A stretch of 40,119 bases of DNA. It comes from Acidovorax delafieldii 2AN. GTDB taxonomy: Bacteria > Pseudomonadota > Gammaproteobacteria > Burkholderiales > Burkholderiaceae_C. Each line of letters starts with the position of its first letter. The first letter of the stretch is position 1. The translations under genes were made by a program, and so were the position numbers. The stretch covers positions 1-40,119 of the forward strand of contig NZ_ACQT01000015.1 of assembly GCF_000175235.1 (NCBI RefSeq), written 5' to 3'. The notes beneath the pieces were generated by a model. It saw only the letters and a program-made list of their open reading frames with translations, ran no database searches and had not been told where the DNA came from. Of this stretch, positions 16,531-25,208 are shown in pieces.

Positions 16531-16995
16531 TCAATACTCCTGCCCTTGCGGGCCATTGATCGCGTTTCGGATCTGCAGCGAGGCGCGCTCGTCGGTTTGC
16601 TTCTGATCGCGGCGCATCTGCTGACGTTGCTGATCGTGCTGCCGCTTCTCGACCACCTTGCGCAGGCTGGCCAGCCGCAACTCCGCATCAAGCAAAGCGC
16701 GGGTGGCCGCCTGCACGCGGCCAGCGTGATCTGCCACCACCCCGTTCTGCAGGCCCACGGCATGGCCCAGCCGGTCCATGAACTGGTAGTGGTGGAACAT
16801 CACCTCGGGCTGCACGGCGGTATCTGCCCGCATGCCCCAGCGCCCCTCGGTCTCGCGGGCATACCCCTGCAACTGGTCGAGCTGGTCCTGCGCCGCCCGC
16901 TGCGCGCCCTGGGCGTCCTGCAGCAGGCGCCGGGCTTCATCGCGCTTGCGCGATGCCACTTCCACGGCAACGGTGAGGGCAGTGAGGGACGACAT
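16531..16995 (-). CDS. fliJ: FliJ, export chaperone-escort protein
   Basis: Central stalk of the export ATPase complex that also recycles chaperones. 154 residues, almost entirely coiled coil with many charged heptads, ending in a basic, Gln-rich stretch. The family has little sequence conservation; size, coiled-coil nature and position between fliI and fliK identify it. The ATG at 16995 lies 21 bp after the fliI stop. Confidence 0.9.
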   Translation of the reverse strand: MSSLTALTVAVEVASRKRDEARRLLQDAQGAQRAAQDQLDQLQGYARETEGRWGMRADTAVQPEVMFHHYQFMDRLGHAVGLQNGVVADHAGRVQAATRALLDAELRLASLRKVVEKRQHDQQRQQMRRDQKQTDERASLQIRNAINGPQGQEY

Positions 16996-17016
16996 GCCTG
17001 TTCACACTCCTACGCG

Positions 17017-18411
17017 TCAACGGTCCAGCACGCCAGCCATGGCATGGATGCTCTGCTCCATCGAGGTCGCATCGAACATGTCCTGCTGCAGGAAGGCGGC
17101 CATCTGGGGTTGCAGGCGAATCGCTTCGTCCAGCGCCGGGTCCGATCCGCTCATATAGGCCCCCACCTGCACCAGGTCCCTGCTCTTCTGGTAGCGCGAA
17201 TAGACCGCGCGAAAGCGCCGCGCCAGATCGAAGTGCTCGCGGGACACCACGTTGTGCATGACCCGGGACGCAGATTGCTCGATATCGATGGCCGGAAAAT
17301 GCCCCGTTTCAGCCAGGGCACGCGACAAAACGATGTGCCCATCGAGAATGGCACGCGCAGCATCGGCGATCGGATCCTGCTGGTCGTCGCCCTCCGACAG
17401 CACGGTGTAGAACGCAGTGATGGAGCCCACACCATGCAGCCCATTGCCGCTGCGCTCCACCAACTGGGGCAGCTTGGCAAAGCACGATGGCGGATAGCCC
17501 TTGGTGGCGGGGGGCTCGCCAATCGCCAGAGCGATCTCGCGCTGGGCCATGGCATAGCGCGTCAACGAATCCATGAGCAGCAGCACATGCTTGCCCTTGT
17601 CGCGGAAATGTTCGGCCACCGCCGTGGCGTAGGCCGCGCCCTGCATGCGCAGCAGCGGCGGCGCGTCGGCGGGCGCTGCCACCACCACCGATCGGGCCCG
17701 CCCTTCCTCGCCCAGGATGTCTTCGACGAATTCCTTGACTTCGCGGCCGCGCTCGCCGATCAGGCCCACCACGATCACATCGGCGCGGGTGTATCGGGCC
17801 ATCATGCCCAGCAAGACACTCTTGCCCACCCCCGAGCCCGCGAACAGGCCCAGGCGCTGCCCGCGGCCCACGGTCAGCAGCGCGTTGATGGCGCGCACAC
17901 CGGTGTCCAGCGGTTCGCGCACCGGATCGCGGTCCATTGCATTGATCTGCCGACGGTCCATGGGCTCGGATGCCACGTCCTGCACCGGGCCGCCATGGTC
18001 CAGCGGGAGCCCCTGCGAATCCACCACGCGGCCCAGCAGGCCTTCCCCCATCGGGAGCCTCAGAACCCCTGCCCGCTGAACCGGACGCGGGGGTTCGCCC
18101 AGCCGGGGCATGGGCACGTACGGCGCCGCGGGTACCACGCTGGCGCCGCTCGACAGGCCATGGATGTCTCCCGCGGGCATCAGAAAGGCCCGGTCGGCAG
18201 AGAATCCGACCACCTCGGCGAGCACGGGCGCGTGGCCGGGCATCTGCACCATGCACTGGGAGCCCACCGGCACCCGTATGCCCACCGCCTCCAGTACCAG
18301 GCCTGTCAGCCGGGTGAGGGTGCCGCGGGTTTCCAGAGGCGCGCCGGCCTGCACGCGTGCGCGGGCATCGTCCATGAATGCGCCCCACGCTGAGCGGTTG
18401 TCAGAGGTCAT
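17017..18411 (-). CDS. fliI: FliI, flagellar export ATPase
   Basis: Hexameric ATPase, related to F1 beta, that energises type III flagellar export. 464 residues from the ATG at 18411, which overlaps fliH by 11 bp; a further ATG 12 codons on is possible. Walker A is GSGVGKS, followed by [15 protein letters not shown]. Walker B is [18 protein letters not shown], and the [16 protein letters not shown] and [15 protein letters not shown] blocks are canonical. The lower face and C-terminal domain are complete. Confidence 0.97.
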   Translation of the reverse strand: MTSDNRSAWGAFMDDARARVQAGAPLETRGTLTRLTGLVLEAVGIRVPVGSQCMVQMPGHAPVLAEVVGFSADRAFLMPAGDIHGLSSGASVVPAAPYVPMPRLGEPPRPVQRAGVLRLPMGEGLLGRVVDSQGLPLDHGGPVQDVASEPMDRRQINAMDRDPVREPLDTGVRAINALLTVGRGQRLGLFAGSGVGKSVLLGMMARYTRADVIVVGLIGERGREVKEFVEDILGEEGRARSVVVAAPADAPPLLRMQGAAYATAVAEHFRDKGKHVLLLMDSLTRYAMAQREIALAIGEPPATKGYPPSCFAKLPQLVERSGNGLHGVGSITAFYTVLSEGDDQQDPIADAARAILDGHIVLSRALAETGHFPAIDIEQSASRVMHNVVSREHFDLARRFRAVYSRYQKSRDLVQVGAYMSGSDPALDEAIRLQPQMAAFLQQDMFDATSMEQSIHAMAGVLDR

Positions 18412-19126
18412 TGCCGTCGTCCTGCCAGGCCGACTGCAAGCCCAGCGCGGCCACGGCGCGCTGCCAGCGGTTGCCCAGGCTGCCATCCACCACCGTGCCG
18501 GCCGACTCCACAAGGCACCCGCCGGGAGCCACTGCCACGTCGGCCATCCACTGCACGGCAGAACCCTCGAACTCTTCCCGCAGAGGCTCGGCCAGTGTCT
18601 CCATGTCGGACGGGTTCAAGCGCACCATGGCTGGGCGCCCCTCCGCCACCAGCATACCCACGGCCTCGCGCACCACGGGCTGCACCGCGTTGGGATTGAC
18701 CGAGAGCTCGTGCCGCAGCACCTGGCGCGCGATGTCGCAGGCCAGGTGCAGGACATCCTGCGCCATCTGCTGCTGCATGTCGGCCAGTGAAGTTTCAAGC
18801 GACTGCACCACGTCAGCCAGCCGCCGGGCCGCTTCCTGCCCCTGGCTCGCCACGTAGTCGTCCATGCGGCGCTGCCATTCCAGCGTGGCCTGCGCCTCGC
18901 CCTGGGCAACGCCGTTGGCATAGGCCTCGTCGCAGGCCTGTTGCATCAGCGCCTGCTGCTGTGCCTCATCCAGCGCCGGCGGCAATTCGGGAACCGCTTC
19001 AGGTTCAGGTTCAGGCTCGACCAGATCCGATCCGTCCACGGCAGCGAACTTCCAGTGCGTGACGTCCCCCACCTCTTCGCTGGGAATAAAACGCGAATAC
19101 ACGCGCTGGCTAGACGAATGCATCAT
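18401..19126 (-). CDS. fliH: FliH, regulator of the export ATPase
   Basis: Peripheral stalk that binds FliI and links it to FliN. 241 residues from the ATG at 19126 (a TTG at 19141 is in frame; a second ATG is at 19123). A short N-terminal part (YSRFIPSEE) precedes an acidic Glu-Pro stretch, a long helical middle with Ala/Gln-rich repeats, and a C-terminal FliH domain with [14 protein letters not shown]. It overlaps the end of fliG by about 17 bp, so the two are likely translationally coupled. Confidence 0.92.
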   Translation of the reverse strand: MMHSSSQRVYSRFIPSEEVGDVTHWKFAAVDGSDLVEPEPEPEAVPELPPALDEAQQQALMQQACDEAYANGVAQGEAQATLEWQRRMDDYVASQGQEAARRLADVVQSLETSLADMQQQMAQDVLHLACDIARQVLRHELSVNPNAVQPVVREAVGMLVAEGRPAMVRLNPSDMETLAEPLREEFEGSAVQWMADVAVAPGGCLVESAGTVVDGSLGNRWQRAVAALGLQSAWQDDGNDL

Positions 19127-20105
19127 CACCGCCCGATCCAATCACGATCTGCCCCTCGTCCGACAAGCGGCGCACCGTCTTGAGGATTTCCTTTTGCTGG
19201 GCTTCCACTTCGGACAGGCGCATGGGGCCGCGCGACTCGAGGTCTTCGCGCAGCGCTTCGGCAGCGCGGGTGGACATGTTCGACAGGAACTTCTCGCGCA
19301 ATTCGGGCACCGCGCCCTTGAGGGCCACAATGAGCGTTTCCGAGGCCACCTCGCGCAACACTGTCTGGATGGCTCGGTCGTCCATCTTGAGGACATCCTC
19401 GAACACGAACATCTTGTCCATGATCTTCTGGGCCAGGTCGGGGTCGTAGCCGCGGATGGATTCGAGCACCACGCTGTCCATGTTGCCGCCCAGCATGTTG
19501 ATGATTTCGGCCGCCGCTTTCACGCCACCCAGCGAACTCTTGCGGATCTTGTCGCCACCGGCCAATACCTTGAAGAGCACTTCGTTCAGGTCCTTCAGCG
19601 CGGTGGGCTGGATGCCCTCCAGGGTGGCCACGCGCAGCAGCACCTCGCTGCGCTGGCGGTCGGTGAACTGCATCAGGATGGCGGCGGCCTGGTCGGAATC
19701 CAGGTGCACCAGGATGGCCGCGACGATCTGCGGGTGTTCATTGCGCAGCAATTCGGCCACCGAAAGCGGGTCCATCCACTTCAGGCTCTCGATGCCCGAG
19801 ACATCACCGCCCTGCAGAATGCGGTCGATCAGCAATCCGGCCTTGTCGTCGCCCAGCGCGCGCTTGAGCACCGCGCGCACGTAGTTGCTGGTGTCGGAAA
19901 CCAAGAGGCTCTGCGCGGCCGCCGCATCCGAGAACCGGTTGATGACCATGTCCACCTTGTCGCGCGATACCGAGCGCATGCGTGCGATGGTTTCGCCCAG
20001 CTTCTGCACCTCTTTGGGCGAGAAGTGCTTGAACACTTCGGCCGCCTCCTCTTCACCGAGGGACATCAGCATGATGGCGGCGTCGTTGAGGCCCTGCTCA
20101 TCCAT
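19110..20105 (-). CDS. fliG: FliG, flagellar motor switch protein
   Basis: Rotor subunit that contacts the stator and FliF. 331 residues. The N-terminal domain starts AAIMLMSLGEEEAAEVFKH. The middle domain has the EHPQ motif (LLRNEHPQIVAAIL). The C-terminal torque domain has FVFEDVLKMDDRAIQTVLREV with the expected alternating charges, and SRGPMRLSEVEAQQKEI near the end. Length is normal. It starts 27 bp after the fliF stop. Confidence 0.97.
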   Translation of the reverse strand: MDEQGLNDAAIMLMSLGEEEAAEVFKHFSPKEVQKLGETIARMRSVSRDKVDMVINRFSDAAAAQSLLVSDTSNYVRAVLKRALGDDKAGLLIDRILQGGDVSGIESLKWMDPLSVAELLRNEHPQIVAAILVHLDSDQAAAILMQFTDRQRSEVLLRVATLEGIQPTALKDLNEVLFKVLAGGDKIRKSSLGGVKAAAEIINMLGGNMDSVVLESIRGYDPDLAQKIMDKMFVFEDVLKMDDRAIQTVLREVASETLIVALKGAVPELREKFLSNMSTRAAEALREDLESRGPMRLSEVEAQQKEILKTVRRLSDEGQIVIGSGGDDAFV

Positions 20106-20132
20106 AGGAAAGTTGTCCGTTCAGGTCCGGGA

Positions 20133-21818
20133 TCAGACGGGTTCGCCGTTCACCCAGGTTTTCAGAATATTGGCCACGGCCATGGGGTTCTCCTTGGCCA
20201 GCATGCGCGCCTCTTCCAGGCGCAGCTGCTCGGGCGTCACCGGCAGCAGCTCGTCCTTCTTGGCAGGCGCCGGCAAGGCAGGACGCTCGGGCTGCTCAGC
20301 CTCCAAGGCGTCGATCGAGCCGCCGGCCACGGCGATGGCACGGGGGCGCTCCTGCCCCTTGAGGGCCGGGCGCACCAGGCCCAGCAGCACCAGCGCCGCG
20401 AACAGCACGGCACCCACGGGCCAGGCAAAGCTCTTGGCCAATTCCAGCATTTCGGGCTGCTTCCACAGCGGCACATCGTTGGCAGGCGTCACATCCACCT
20501 GGAACGGGGTGTTCATCAGGTTGACCGAATCGCCACGCTCCTTGTTGAAGCCGATGGTCTCGCGCACCAGAGCCGTCATCTGCTCCAGTTGCTCGGGCGT
20601 CAGCGCCTTGGCCACGGTCTTGCCCTTGTCTTCGGCCGACTGGTAGTTGACCACCACCGCTGCGGTCAGGCGCTTGACGGCGCCGCTGCCACCGCGCGTA
20701 ACACGCACGGTCTTGTCGACTTCGTAATTGATGACCGATTCGCGCTTGCTGCCCGCGCCCAGCGCGCCCTGCTGCTGGCCTCCGGCAGCCGTCGGAGCCG
20801 GATTGGCGCCATTGATGGGAGCAGTGGACGCAGCAGGCGGCTGGTTCGATGCAGCACCCGGCACGCCCGTGGGCAGGGGATTGCCCTGGGGACCGTTGCT
20901 TTCCACCACCTGCTGGCTGCGGACGGCACTCGCGTCGGGCGACTGGTTAGGGCGGTGCTGCTCGGAGGTCGATTCCGTCTGGCTGAAATCCACTTCGGCG
21001 GACACCTGGGCCTTGACGTTGTTGCGCCCCACCACCGGCTCCAGAATGTCCATGATCCGGCGGGTGTATTGCTGCTCGATCTGCTGAACGTACAGCAGCT
21101 GCTGCGCATCCACGCCCGTGCCTGCTGCGGTATCGGGCGACTGCGACAGCAGCTTGCCCGTGTCGTCCAGCACGCTCACGGCAGAGGGGGCCAGTTCAGG
21201 CACGCTGGAGGCCACGAGATGCACGATGCCCGCCAGCTGCGCGCGGTCCAGAATGCGGCCGGGGTGCAGGCTCACCAGCACCGAAGCCGACGGCTTCTGC
21301 TGCTCGCGGAAAAATCCGTTCTGGTTGGGCAGCGCCAAATGCACACGGGCTCCCTGCACCGAAGACAGCGCCTGGATCGACCGGGTGAGCTCGCCCTCGA
21401 GGCCACGCTGGAAATTCAGGCGCTCCTGAAACTGCGTGATGCCGAAGCGGTTCGATTCCATCAACTCGAAGCCCGCCACCGAACCCTTGGGCAGCCCCTG
21501 GGTCGCCAGGCGCAAGCGAACGTCGTGCACGCGGTCGGATGGGATGAGGATGGCACCGCCACCGTCGGCGTACTTGTAGGGAACATTCATCTGGGACAGC
21601 TGGGCCACGATGGCGCCCCCGTCCTTGTCGCTGAGGTTGGCAAACAGCACGCGGTAGTCGGGCTGGCGTCCGAGCACGATGGCCGCGATGGCCACGGCCA
21701 CCAGCAGCGCAACGCCCACGCCCAGCCGCATGCGCTGCGACCGGTCGAGCGTCGACAGCCGCTGCAGCCAGCCAGGGCTTGCGGGAGGAGTGACAGGAAT
21801 TTCGGCAACTGCAGACAT
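20133..21818 (-). CDS. fliF: FliF, MS-ring protein
   Basis: Forms the MS ring in the inner membrane, the base on which the rotor and export gate are built. 561 residues. It has one N-terminal membrane helix (about 30-52, LGVGVALLVAVAIAAIVLG), ring-building domains with the YRVLFANLSDKDGGAIV and GFELMESNRFGITQFQERLNFQRGLEGEL blocks, a low-complexity loop rich in Pro, Gln and Ala (about 310-360), a second membrane helix (about 455-480) and a cytoplasmic FliG-binding tail. First gene of the minus-strand fli operon, divergent from fliE across 172 bp. Confidence 0.97.
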   Translation of the reverse strand: MSAVAEIPVTPPASPGWLQRLSTLDRSQRMRLGVGVALLVAVAIAAIVLGRQPDYRVLFANLSDKDGGAIVAQLSQMNVPYKYADGGGAILIPSDRVHDVRLRLATQGLPKGSVAGFELMESNRFGITQFQERLNFQRGLEGELTRSIQALSSVQGARVHLALPNQNGFFREQQKPSASVLVSLHPGRILDRAQLAGIVHLVASSVPELAPSAVSVLDDTGKLLSQSPDTAAGTGVDAQQLLYVQQIEQQYTRRIMDILEPVVGRNNVKAQVSAEVDFSQTESTSEQHRPNQSPDASAVRSQQVVESNGPQGNPLPTGVPGAASNQPPAASTAPINGANPAPTAAGGQQQGALGAGSKRESVINYEVDKTVRVTRGGSGAVKRLTAAVVVNYQSAEDKGKTVAKALTPEQLEQMTALVRETIGFNKERGDSVNLMNTPFQVDVTPANDVPLWKQPEMLELAKSFAWPVGAVLFAALVLLGLVRPALKGQERPRAIAVAGGSIDALEAEQPERPALPAPAKKDELLPVTPEQLRLEEARMLAKENPMAVANILKTWVNGEPV

Positions 21819-21990
21819 TTGGCTTTCCAGTATGGCAGGGCCGGTAGACGGTCCTGACGTTGGGTCGATTATTCGGGCACGCCACCCGGATGTTCGCTGG
21901 ATAAGCCGCGCATTTGACCATCATTTCCCCCCGATAGCCCGCGCCCACGGCCCTACGATTGCCCCATCCCCCGCCACGCACCACCACACC

Positions 21991-22302
21991 ATGGACCTCC
22001 GCATTTCAAGCTCTACCGCGCCCCTTTCGGGCACCGGCCTGGCGCGCCGTGCCGCAGCGCCCCAGAATGATGGCGGCGAGGTGGGATTCTCTGGTGCGCT
22101 CAAGGGTGCACTGCAGTCGGTCAGCGCCGCCCAAAACCGCGCCACCGACCTGCAACAGGAAGTCCAGCTCGAAAACCCCTCGGTCAGCCTTGAGCAGACC
22201 ATGGTGGCCATCCAGAAGGCGCAGATCGGCTTCCAGGCCACGCTGCATGTGCGCAACCGCATGGTGCAGGCCTACACCGACATCATGAACATGCAGGTCT
22301 GA
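21991..22302 (+). CDS. fliE: FliE, MS ring-rod junction protein
   Basis: Connects the MS ring to the rod and is exported first. 103 residues from the ATG at 21991. The C-terminal half is canonical: VSLEQTMVAIQKAQIGFQATLHVRNRMVQAYTDIMNMQV-type sequence (quoted here only as the motifs SLEQTMVAIQKA and AYTDIMNMQ). No clear ribosome site precedes the ATG. It is alone on the plus strand, divergent from fliF; the 172 bp between must hold promoters for both, but I cannot assign one with confidence. Confidence 0.94.
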   Translation: MDLRISSSTAPLSGTGLARRAAAPQNDGGEVGFSGALKGALQSVSAAQNRATDLQQEVQLENPSVSLEQTMVAIQKAQIGFQATLHVRNRMVQAYTDIMNMQV

Positions 22303-22505
22303 AGCCGCGGCGCGCGGGGCGCGTTGCCGCACTTTCGGCGGCGTCTCGGCGGACCCAGAACGCCCGGGCTGCCAAGCAGCAGCCTTGCCGCAGTGCATCG
22401 AAACCGGCAGCCGTCACGATCGGCGAGAGCAACGCCCCGGCTCTTTTTGAATGCGCCGCATTCCGTGGGCGGCCCACCGCAGACGGCCCATTGCCCATCA
22501 TTCTA

Positions 22506-22550
22506 TTTTTCATAGCTGCCAGCGCTTGACTGGCAAGCGCCACAACCCCA
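22506..22550. repeat. Palindromic intergenic repeat, copy 1
   Basis: A TTTTTCATAGC lead is followed by AGCGCTTG (22521-22528) and CAAGCGC (22534-22540) as an imperfect palindrome, then an A/C-rich tail. This resembles a family of short dispersed elements that I associate with Comamonadaceae genomes (CATAGCTGC, AGCGCTTG, CAAGCGCT). The family assignment is from memory of the pattern, not a search. Confidence 0.6.
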
Positions 22551-22560
22551 TTTCACCCAT

Positions 22561-22592
22561 AAAAAGCCACCCTGCGATGGGGTGGCCTTTTT
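22561..22592. terminator. Bidirectional intrinsic terminator, fliE / fliDST
   Basis: GCCACCC at 22566-22572 pairs with GGGTGGC at 22580-22586 around a 7-base loop. It is preceded by AAAAA and followed by CTTTTT, so it has a U-tract on both strands. It can end fliE transcripts on plus and fliD-S-T transcripts on minus. Confidence 0.85.
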
Positions 22593-22641
22593 GTACCGTG
22601 CGGTGGGTGACGGATTTCCGTCGCCACGCGGTCTTGTCACA

Positions 22642-22690
22642 TTTTCATAGCAGTCGGCGCTGATGGGACAAGCGCTACAGGCATATTTCG
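22642..22690. repeat. Palindromic intergenic repeat, copy 2
   Basis: TTTTCATAGCAG, then GGCGCTG and CAAGCGCT as the palindrome arms, then ACAGGCATATT. It has the same layout and orientation as copy 1 about 135 bp away but several base differences, so the two are diverged members of one family and not a recent duplication. Confidence 0.6.
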
Positions 22691-22735
22691 CCTGAAAAAC
22701 CGCCCCTCAAGGCACCGGGCTGCGGCAATGCCGCC

Positions 22736-23035
22736 TCAGTGCATCATTTGCGGCTGTCCGTCGAACAGATGCTCGAACTGCGCCAGCCAGGGTTCGGCCA
22801 AGCAGCGAATCTGCGCGTCGTTGCGCAGGATGCGCTGCATGATGCGCGTCTTCTCGCGCCGGTGTTCCGGCAGCAGCTCATGCTCTTGCGACTTGAAGCG
22901 CAATTGCTCGATCAGCACGGCACAGGCCCCTTCGTAGCGCACCACGCCATCCCAATCCTTGAGCTTGGCGGCCTCCAGCATTTTGGCGCTGCTGTCTTCA
23001 ATGGCCTTGTAATAGTCAATCAGCATGTGGGACAT
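22736..23035 (-). CDS. fliT: FliT, chaperone for FliD
   Basis: Small cytoplasmic chaperone that binds the filament cap protein; in enterics it also inhibits FlhDC. 99 residues, all helical: YYKAIEDSSAKMLEAAKLKDWDGVV is typical of the family N-terminus. It begins 3 bp after the fliS stop and ends near the shared terminator. Confidence 0.85.
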   Translation of the reverse strand: MSHMLIDYYKAIEDSSAKMLEAAKLKDWDGVVRYEGACAVLIEQLRFKSQEHELLPEHRREKTRIMQRILRNDAQIRCLAEPWLAQFEHLFDGQPQMMH

Positions 23036-23038
23036 GGT

Positions 23039-23494
23039 TCAGGCCTCCGCCATCACGGGGCGCGATTCGGCCCCTTCCGTCGCAGCAACGGCAAGTGAAC
23101 CGGTTTTCTTGATTTCGTTCCAGCCCTGGGCAACGGGTTCGATCAAACGCATCACCTCCTGCATCAGGGCGTCGTCATTGCGGGCATTGGCCAGGATCAG
23201 GCGGTGCAGGCAGTAGTCGTACAGCGCACCCAGGTTCTCGGCCAGCGCACCGCCGTCCTCGCGGTCCAGCGCCGTGCTCAGCCCCTCTTCGAGGATGCGG
23301 ATGGCCTTGGCGATGCTGTTGCACTTGGCCACGACGTCACCACGCGCCAGGGCGCCGCGCGCCGTGGCGATCGCACCCAGAAGGCCTTCAAACAACAGGC
23401 TGACCAGCTGGTGCTGGTCGATCGTGTGCATGCTGGTTTCCACGTTGATCCGCTGGTAGGCGGATGCGGCACGGGGGTTGTAGGCGGTGAACAT
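23039..23494 (-). CDS. fliS: FliS, flagellin chaperone
   Basis: Binds the C-terminus of flagellin and prevents its assembly in the cytoplasm. 151 residues. The N-terminal AYNPRAASAYQRINVET and LVSLLFEGLLGAIATA, then RILEEGLSTAL and LGALYDYCLHRLILAN, are canonical. AAAGGAA precedes the ATG at 23494. It lies between fliD and fliT. Two flagellins in the window are its likely clients; both end in the conserved helical motif. Confidence 0.96.
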   Translation of the reverse strand: MFTAYNPRAASAYQRINVETSMHTIDQHQLVSLLFEGLLGAIATARGALARGDVVAKCNSIAKAIRILEEGLSTALDREDGGALAENLGALYDYCLHRLILANARNDDALMQEVMRLIEPVAQGWNEIKKTGSLAVAATEGAESRPVMAEA

Positions 23495-23553
23495 GGCTGG
23501 TGTTCCTTTGGTTGATTACTTCATTTATCGGCACATGGCCCAAAAACTGAAGA

Positions 23554-24999
23554 TCAGCCCGACGACTTGTTCCAGGTTGTCACCTGCTGCGCAATGTAGG
23601 CATTGAGCGCATTGAGCTTGCTCATCTGCGAGTCGAGCGCCGTATAGCGGGCCTTGAGGTTGGTTTCCACGCCGCTGGCGCGGTCCTCGACGCTCTGCAC
23701 TTCTTTTTCATTGAGCTTGAGCGCGCTCTGAAGCAGCTTGTCCTTGCTTGCGAAATAGCCGGTGGAAGCCAGCAGCTTGTCCGTCACGGCCTTGAACTTG
23801 CCTGCGACGCCGTCGGTCACGCTGCCGCCATCGGCGCCCCTGAAAAACGCCTTCAAGGCGTCGGGGTTTTCGAGCGCCTTGTTCAGCTTGGTGGTGTCCA
23901 CGGACAGATCGCCCGTGGGCTTGAGCACGTCCGCGCCCTTGGCAAGGGTGATGCCCACATCCGAAAGCGTCTTGAATGCGCCGCCCGTGCCCGACGCGAC
24001 CGACTGCAGCGCCGCACGCAGCGTGTTTTGCAACCCCACCGCCGTCGAGTCACCCTGCAACAGGCCGGCGGATTTGGTGTCCTTGTCGTAGCTGGTGATC
24101 TGGTTGAGCGCCTGATTCACCGCGTTGTACGCCTTCACAAAGGCATCGATGTTCTGCTTGACGGCCGTGGAATCCTTGGCCACCGCGATTTCGACCGGCG
24201 CTGTGGTCACCTGCAGGGCATTGAACGTCACGCCCGATACCGTGTTCGCGAAGGTATTGGTGGCCGACGTCACCGCGATGCCGTTGACCGTGGCCTTGGC
24301 GTTGGCGGCGAGATCGGTGGTGGCGCCCGCCACCACACGCGACAAGCCCGAAGCGTCGGTGGCATTGCCGTCGGCGTCCGTCACGGACACGCGAAAGCCC
24401 GCCTCCTCTCCCGTGGTCTTGCTGCGCAGCAGCAGGCGTTCGCCCGAAGCGTCCGAGAGGATCGTGGCCGTGACACCCGCGCCAGCGCCGTTGATCTTGC
24501 CCGCGATGTCGGAGAGCTTGTCGGTGGCGCTGACGGTGATGTCCACGGGGTTCGCCGCGCTTGCCACGAAAGTCGAGGCATTGCTCCACTTGCCCAGTTC
24601 CAGGCGCAGCGTGCCCGCTCCCACCGGCCCGCCCACAGGCTGCATGGCGGCCGAAGTGGTGTTCTGCGCCTTGGCCAGCCCCTGCACCTCCACGCTGAAG
24701 GTGGTTGCCACCGTGCCCCCCACCGCCGAAGCGGTGATGGCCGAGGTGTTCGACGACGTGACGCCCACCGCATTCCATCCCGTCACGCTGGTGAGCTTGC
24801 CCACGGCGTCCGACAGGGTGGAGACGAGCGACTTGATCTGGCCAAAGGTGGAGATCTTGGCCTCGACCAGCTTGTGCTGATCGGTCAGGCCATTGGTCTT
24901 GGTGATGGGCAGGCGCACCAGGTCCACGGAAGCCTGGATGAGCTTGTTGACATCCACGCTGCCGCCCAAGCCCACGCCAATCGATGAAAAGCTAGCCAT
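23554..24999 (-). CDS. fliD: FliD, filament cap protein
   Basis: Caps the growing filament and folds flagellin at the tip. 481 residues. The N-terminal domain (FSSIGVGLGGSVDVNKLI) and the C-terminal coiled region (LNEKEVQSVEDRASGVETNLKARY and NALNAYIAQQVTTWN) are typical; the middle is Ala/Thr/Val-rich surface domains. GGAGGTGG lies just upstream of the ATG. A sigma-28-like promoter lies at 25043-25069. Confidence 0.95.
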   Translation of the reverse strand: MASFSSIGVGLGGSVDVNKLIQASVDLVRLPITKTNGLTDQHKLVEAKISTFGQIKSLVSTLSDAVGKLTSVTGWNAVGVTSSNTSAITASAVGGTVATTFSVEVQGLAKAQNTTSAAMQPVGGPVGAGTLRLELGKWSNASTFVASAANPVDITVSATDKLSDIAGKINGAGAGVTATILSDASGERLLLRSKTTGEEAGFRVSVTDADGNATDASGLSRVVAGATTDLAANAKATVNGIAVTSATNTFANTVSGVTFNALQVTTAPVEIAVAKDSTAVKQNIDAFVKAYNAVNQALNQITSYDKDTKSAGLLQGDSTAVGLQNTLRAALQSVASGTGGAFKTLSDVGITLAKGADVLKPTGDLSVDTTKLNKALENPDALKAFFRGADGGSVTDGVAGKFKAVTDKLLASTGYFASKDKLLQSALKLNEKEVQSVEDRASGVETNLKARYTALDSQMSKLNALNAYIAQQVTTWNKSSG

Positions 25000-25042
25000 G
25001 ATCCACCTCCGGGAAAGCGCATTGAATTCGCATCACCAGGGA

Positions 25043-25069
25043 TTATCCGGGTCACGGCCGGAAACATCC
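25043..25069 (-). promoter_or_regulatory. Sigma-28-like promoter for fliD-fliS-fliT
   Basis: On the minus strand, GGATGTTT, an 11-bp spacer, then CCGGATAA, about 40 bp before the fliD start. Compared with the FliA consensus TAAAGTTT-N11-GCCGATAA this is 5/8 and 6/8 with exact spacing. The -35 is weaker than those of flgM and the first flagellin. Confidence 0.45.
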
Positions 25070-25132
25070 CCCCGATAAGCACCCGAGAATGCCGCCAATC
25101 TACAAGGTCACCCCGTCTTTGCCAAGCGACAA

Positions 25133-25160
25133 GGCGGTGGCGATCTGCATCGCCACCGCC
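25133..25160 (-). terminator. Hairpin downstream of the minus-strand flagellin
   Basis: GGCGGTGGCGAT at 25133-25144 pairs perfectly with 25149-25160 around a 4-base loop: a 12-bp GC-rich stem about 50 bp after the flagellin stop. There is no long U-tract (TTGTCGCTT follows), so it may end transcription weakly or protect the mRNA 3' end. Confidence 0.6.
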
Positions 25161-25208
25161 CCTGGTTTCGGAAGGCCGACTTCCTGGTGGAACCCGGCCT
25201 CTGCCTTC

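Larger units (their letters stand above)
22303..22735. other. Intergenic region between convergent fliE and fliT
   Basis: No protein-coding signal is seen. The stretch holds two copies of a palindromic repeat and a bidirectional terminator, listed separately. The first 200 bp are GC-rich with no recognisable element. Confidence 0.7.

Noticed and set aside
19059-21857. A 932-codon open frame on the plus strand, opposite fliG and fliF
   Set aside because: His-, Gln- and Arg-rich mirror frame caused by high GC on the opposite strand of strongly conserved genes. No ribosome site or recognisable domain.
21819-21990. CCCCCCGATAG near 21936 as a sigma-28 -10 for fliE
   Set aside because: The matching -35 at 11 bp scores about 1 of 8; basal-body genes are not usual sigma-28 targets.
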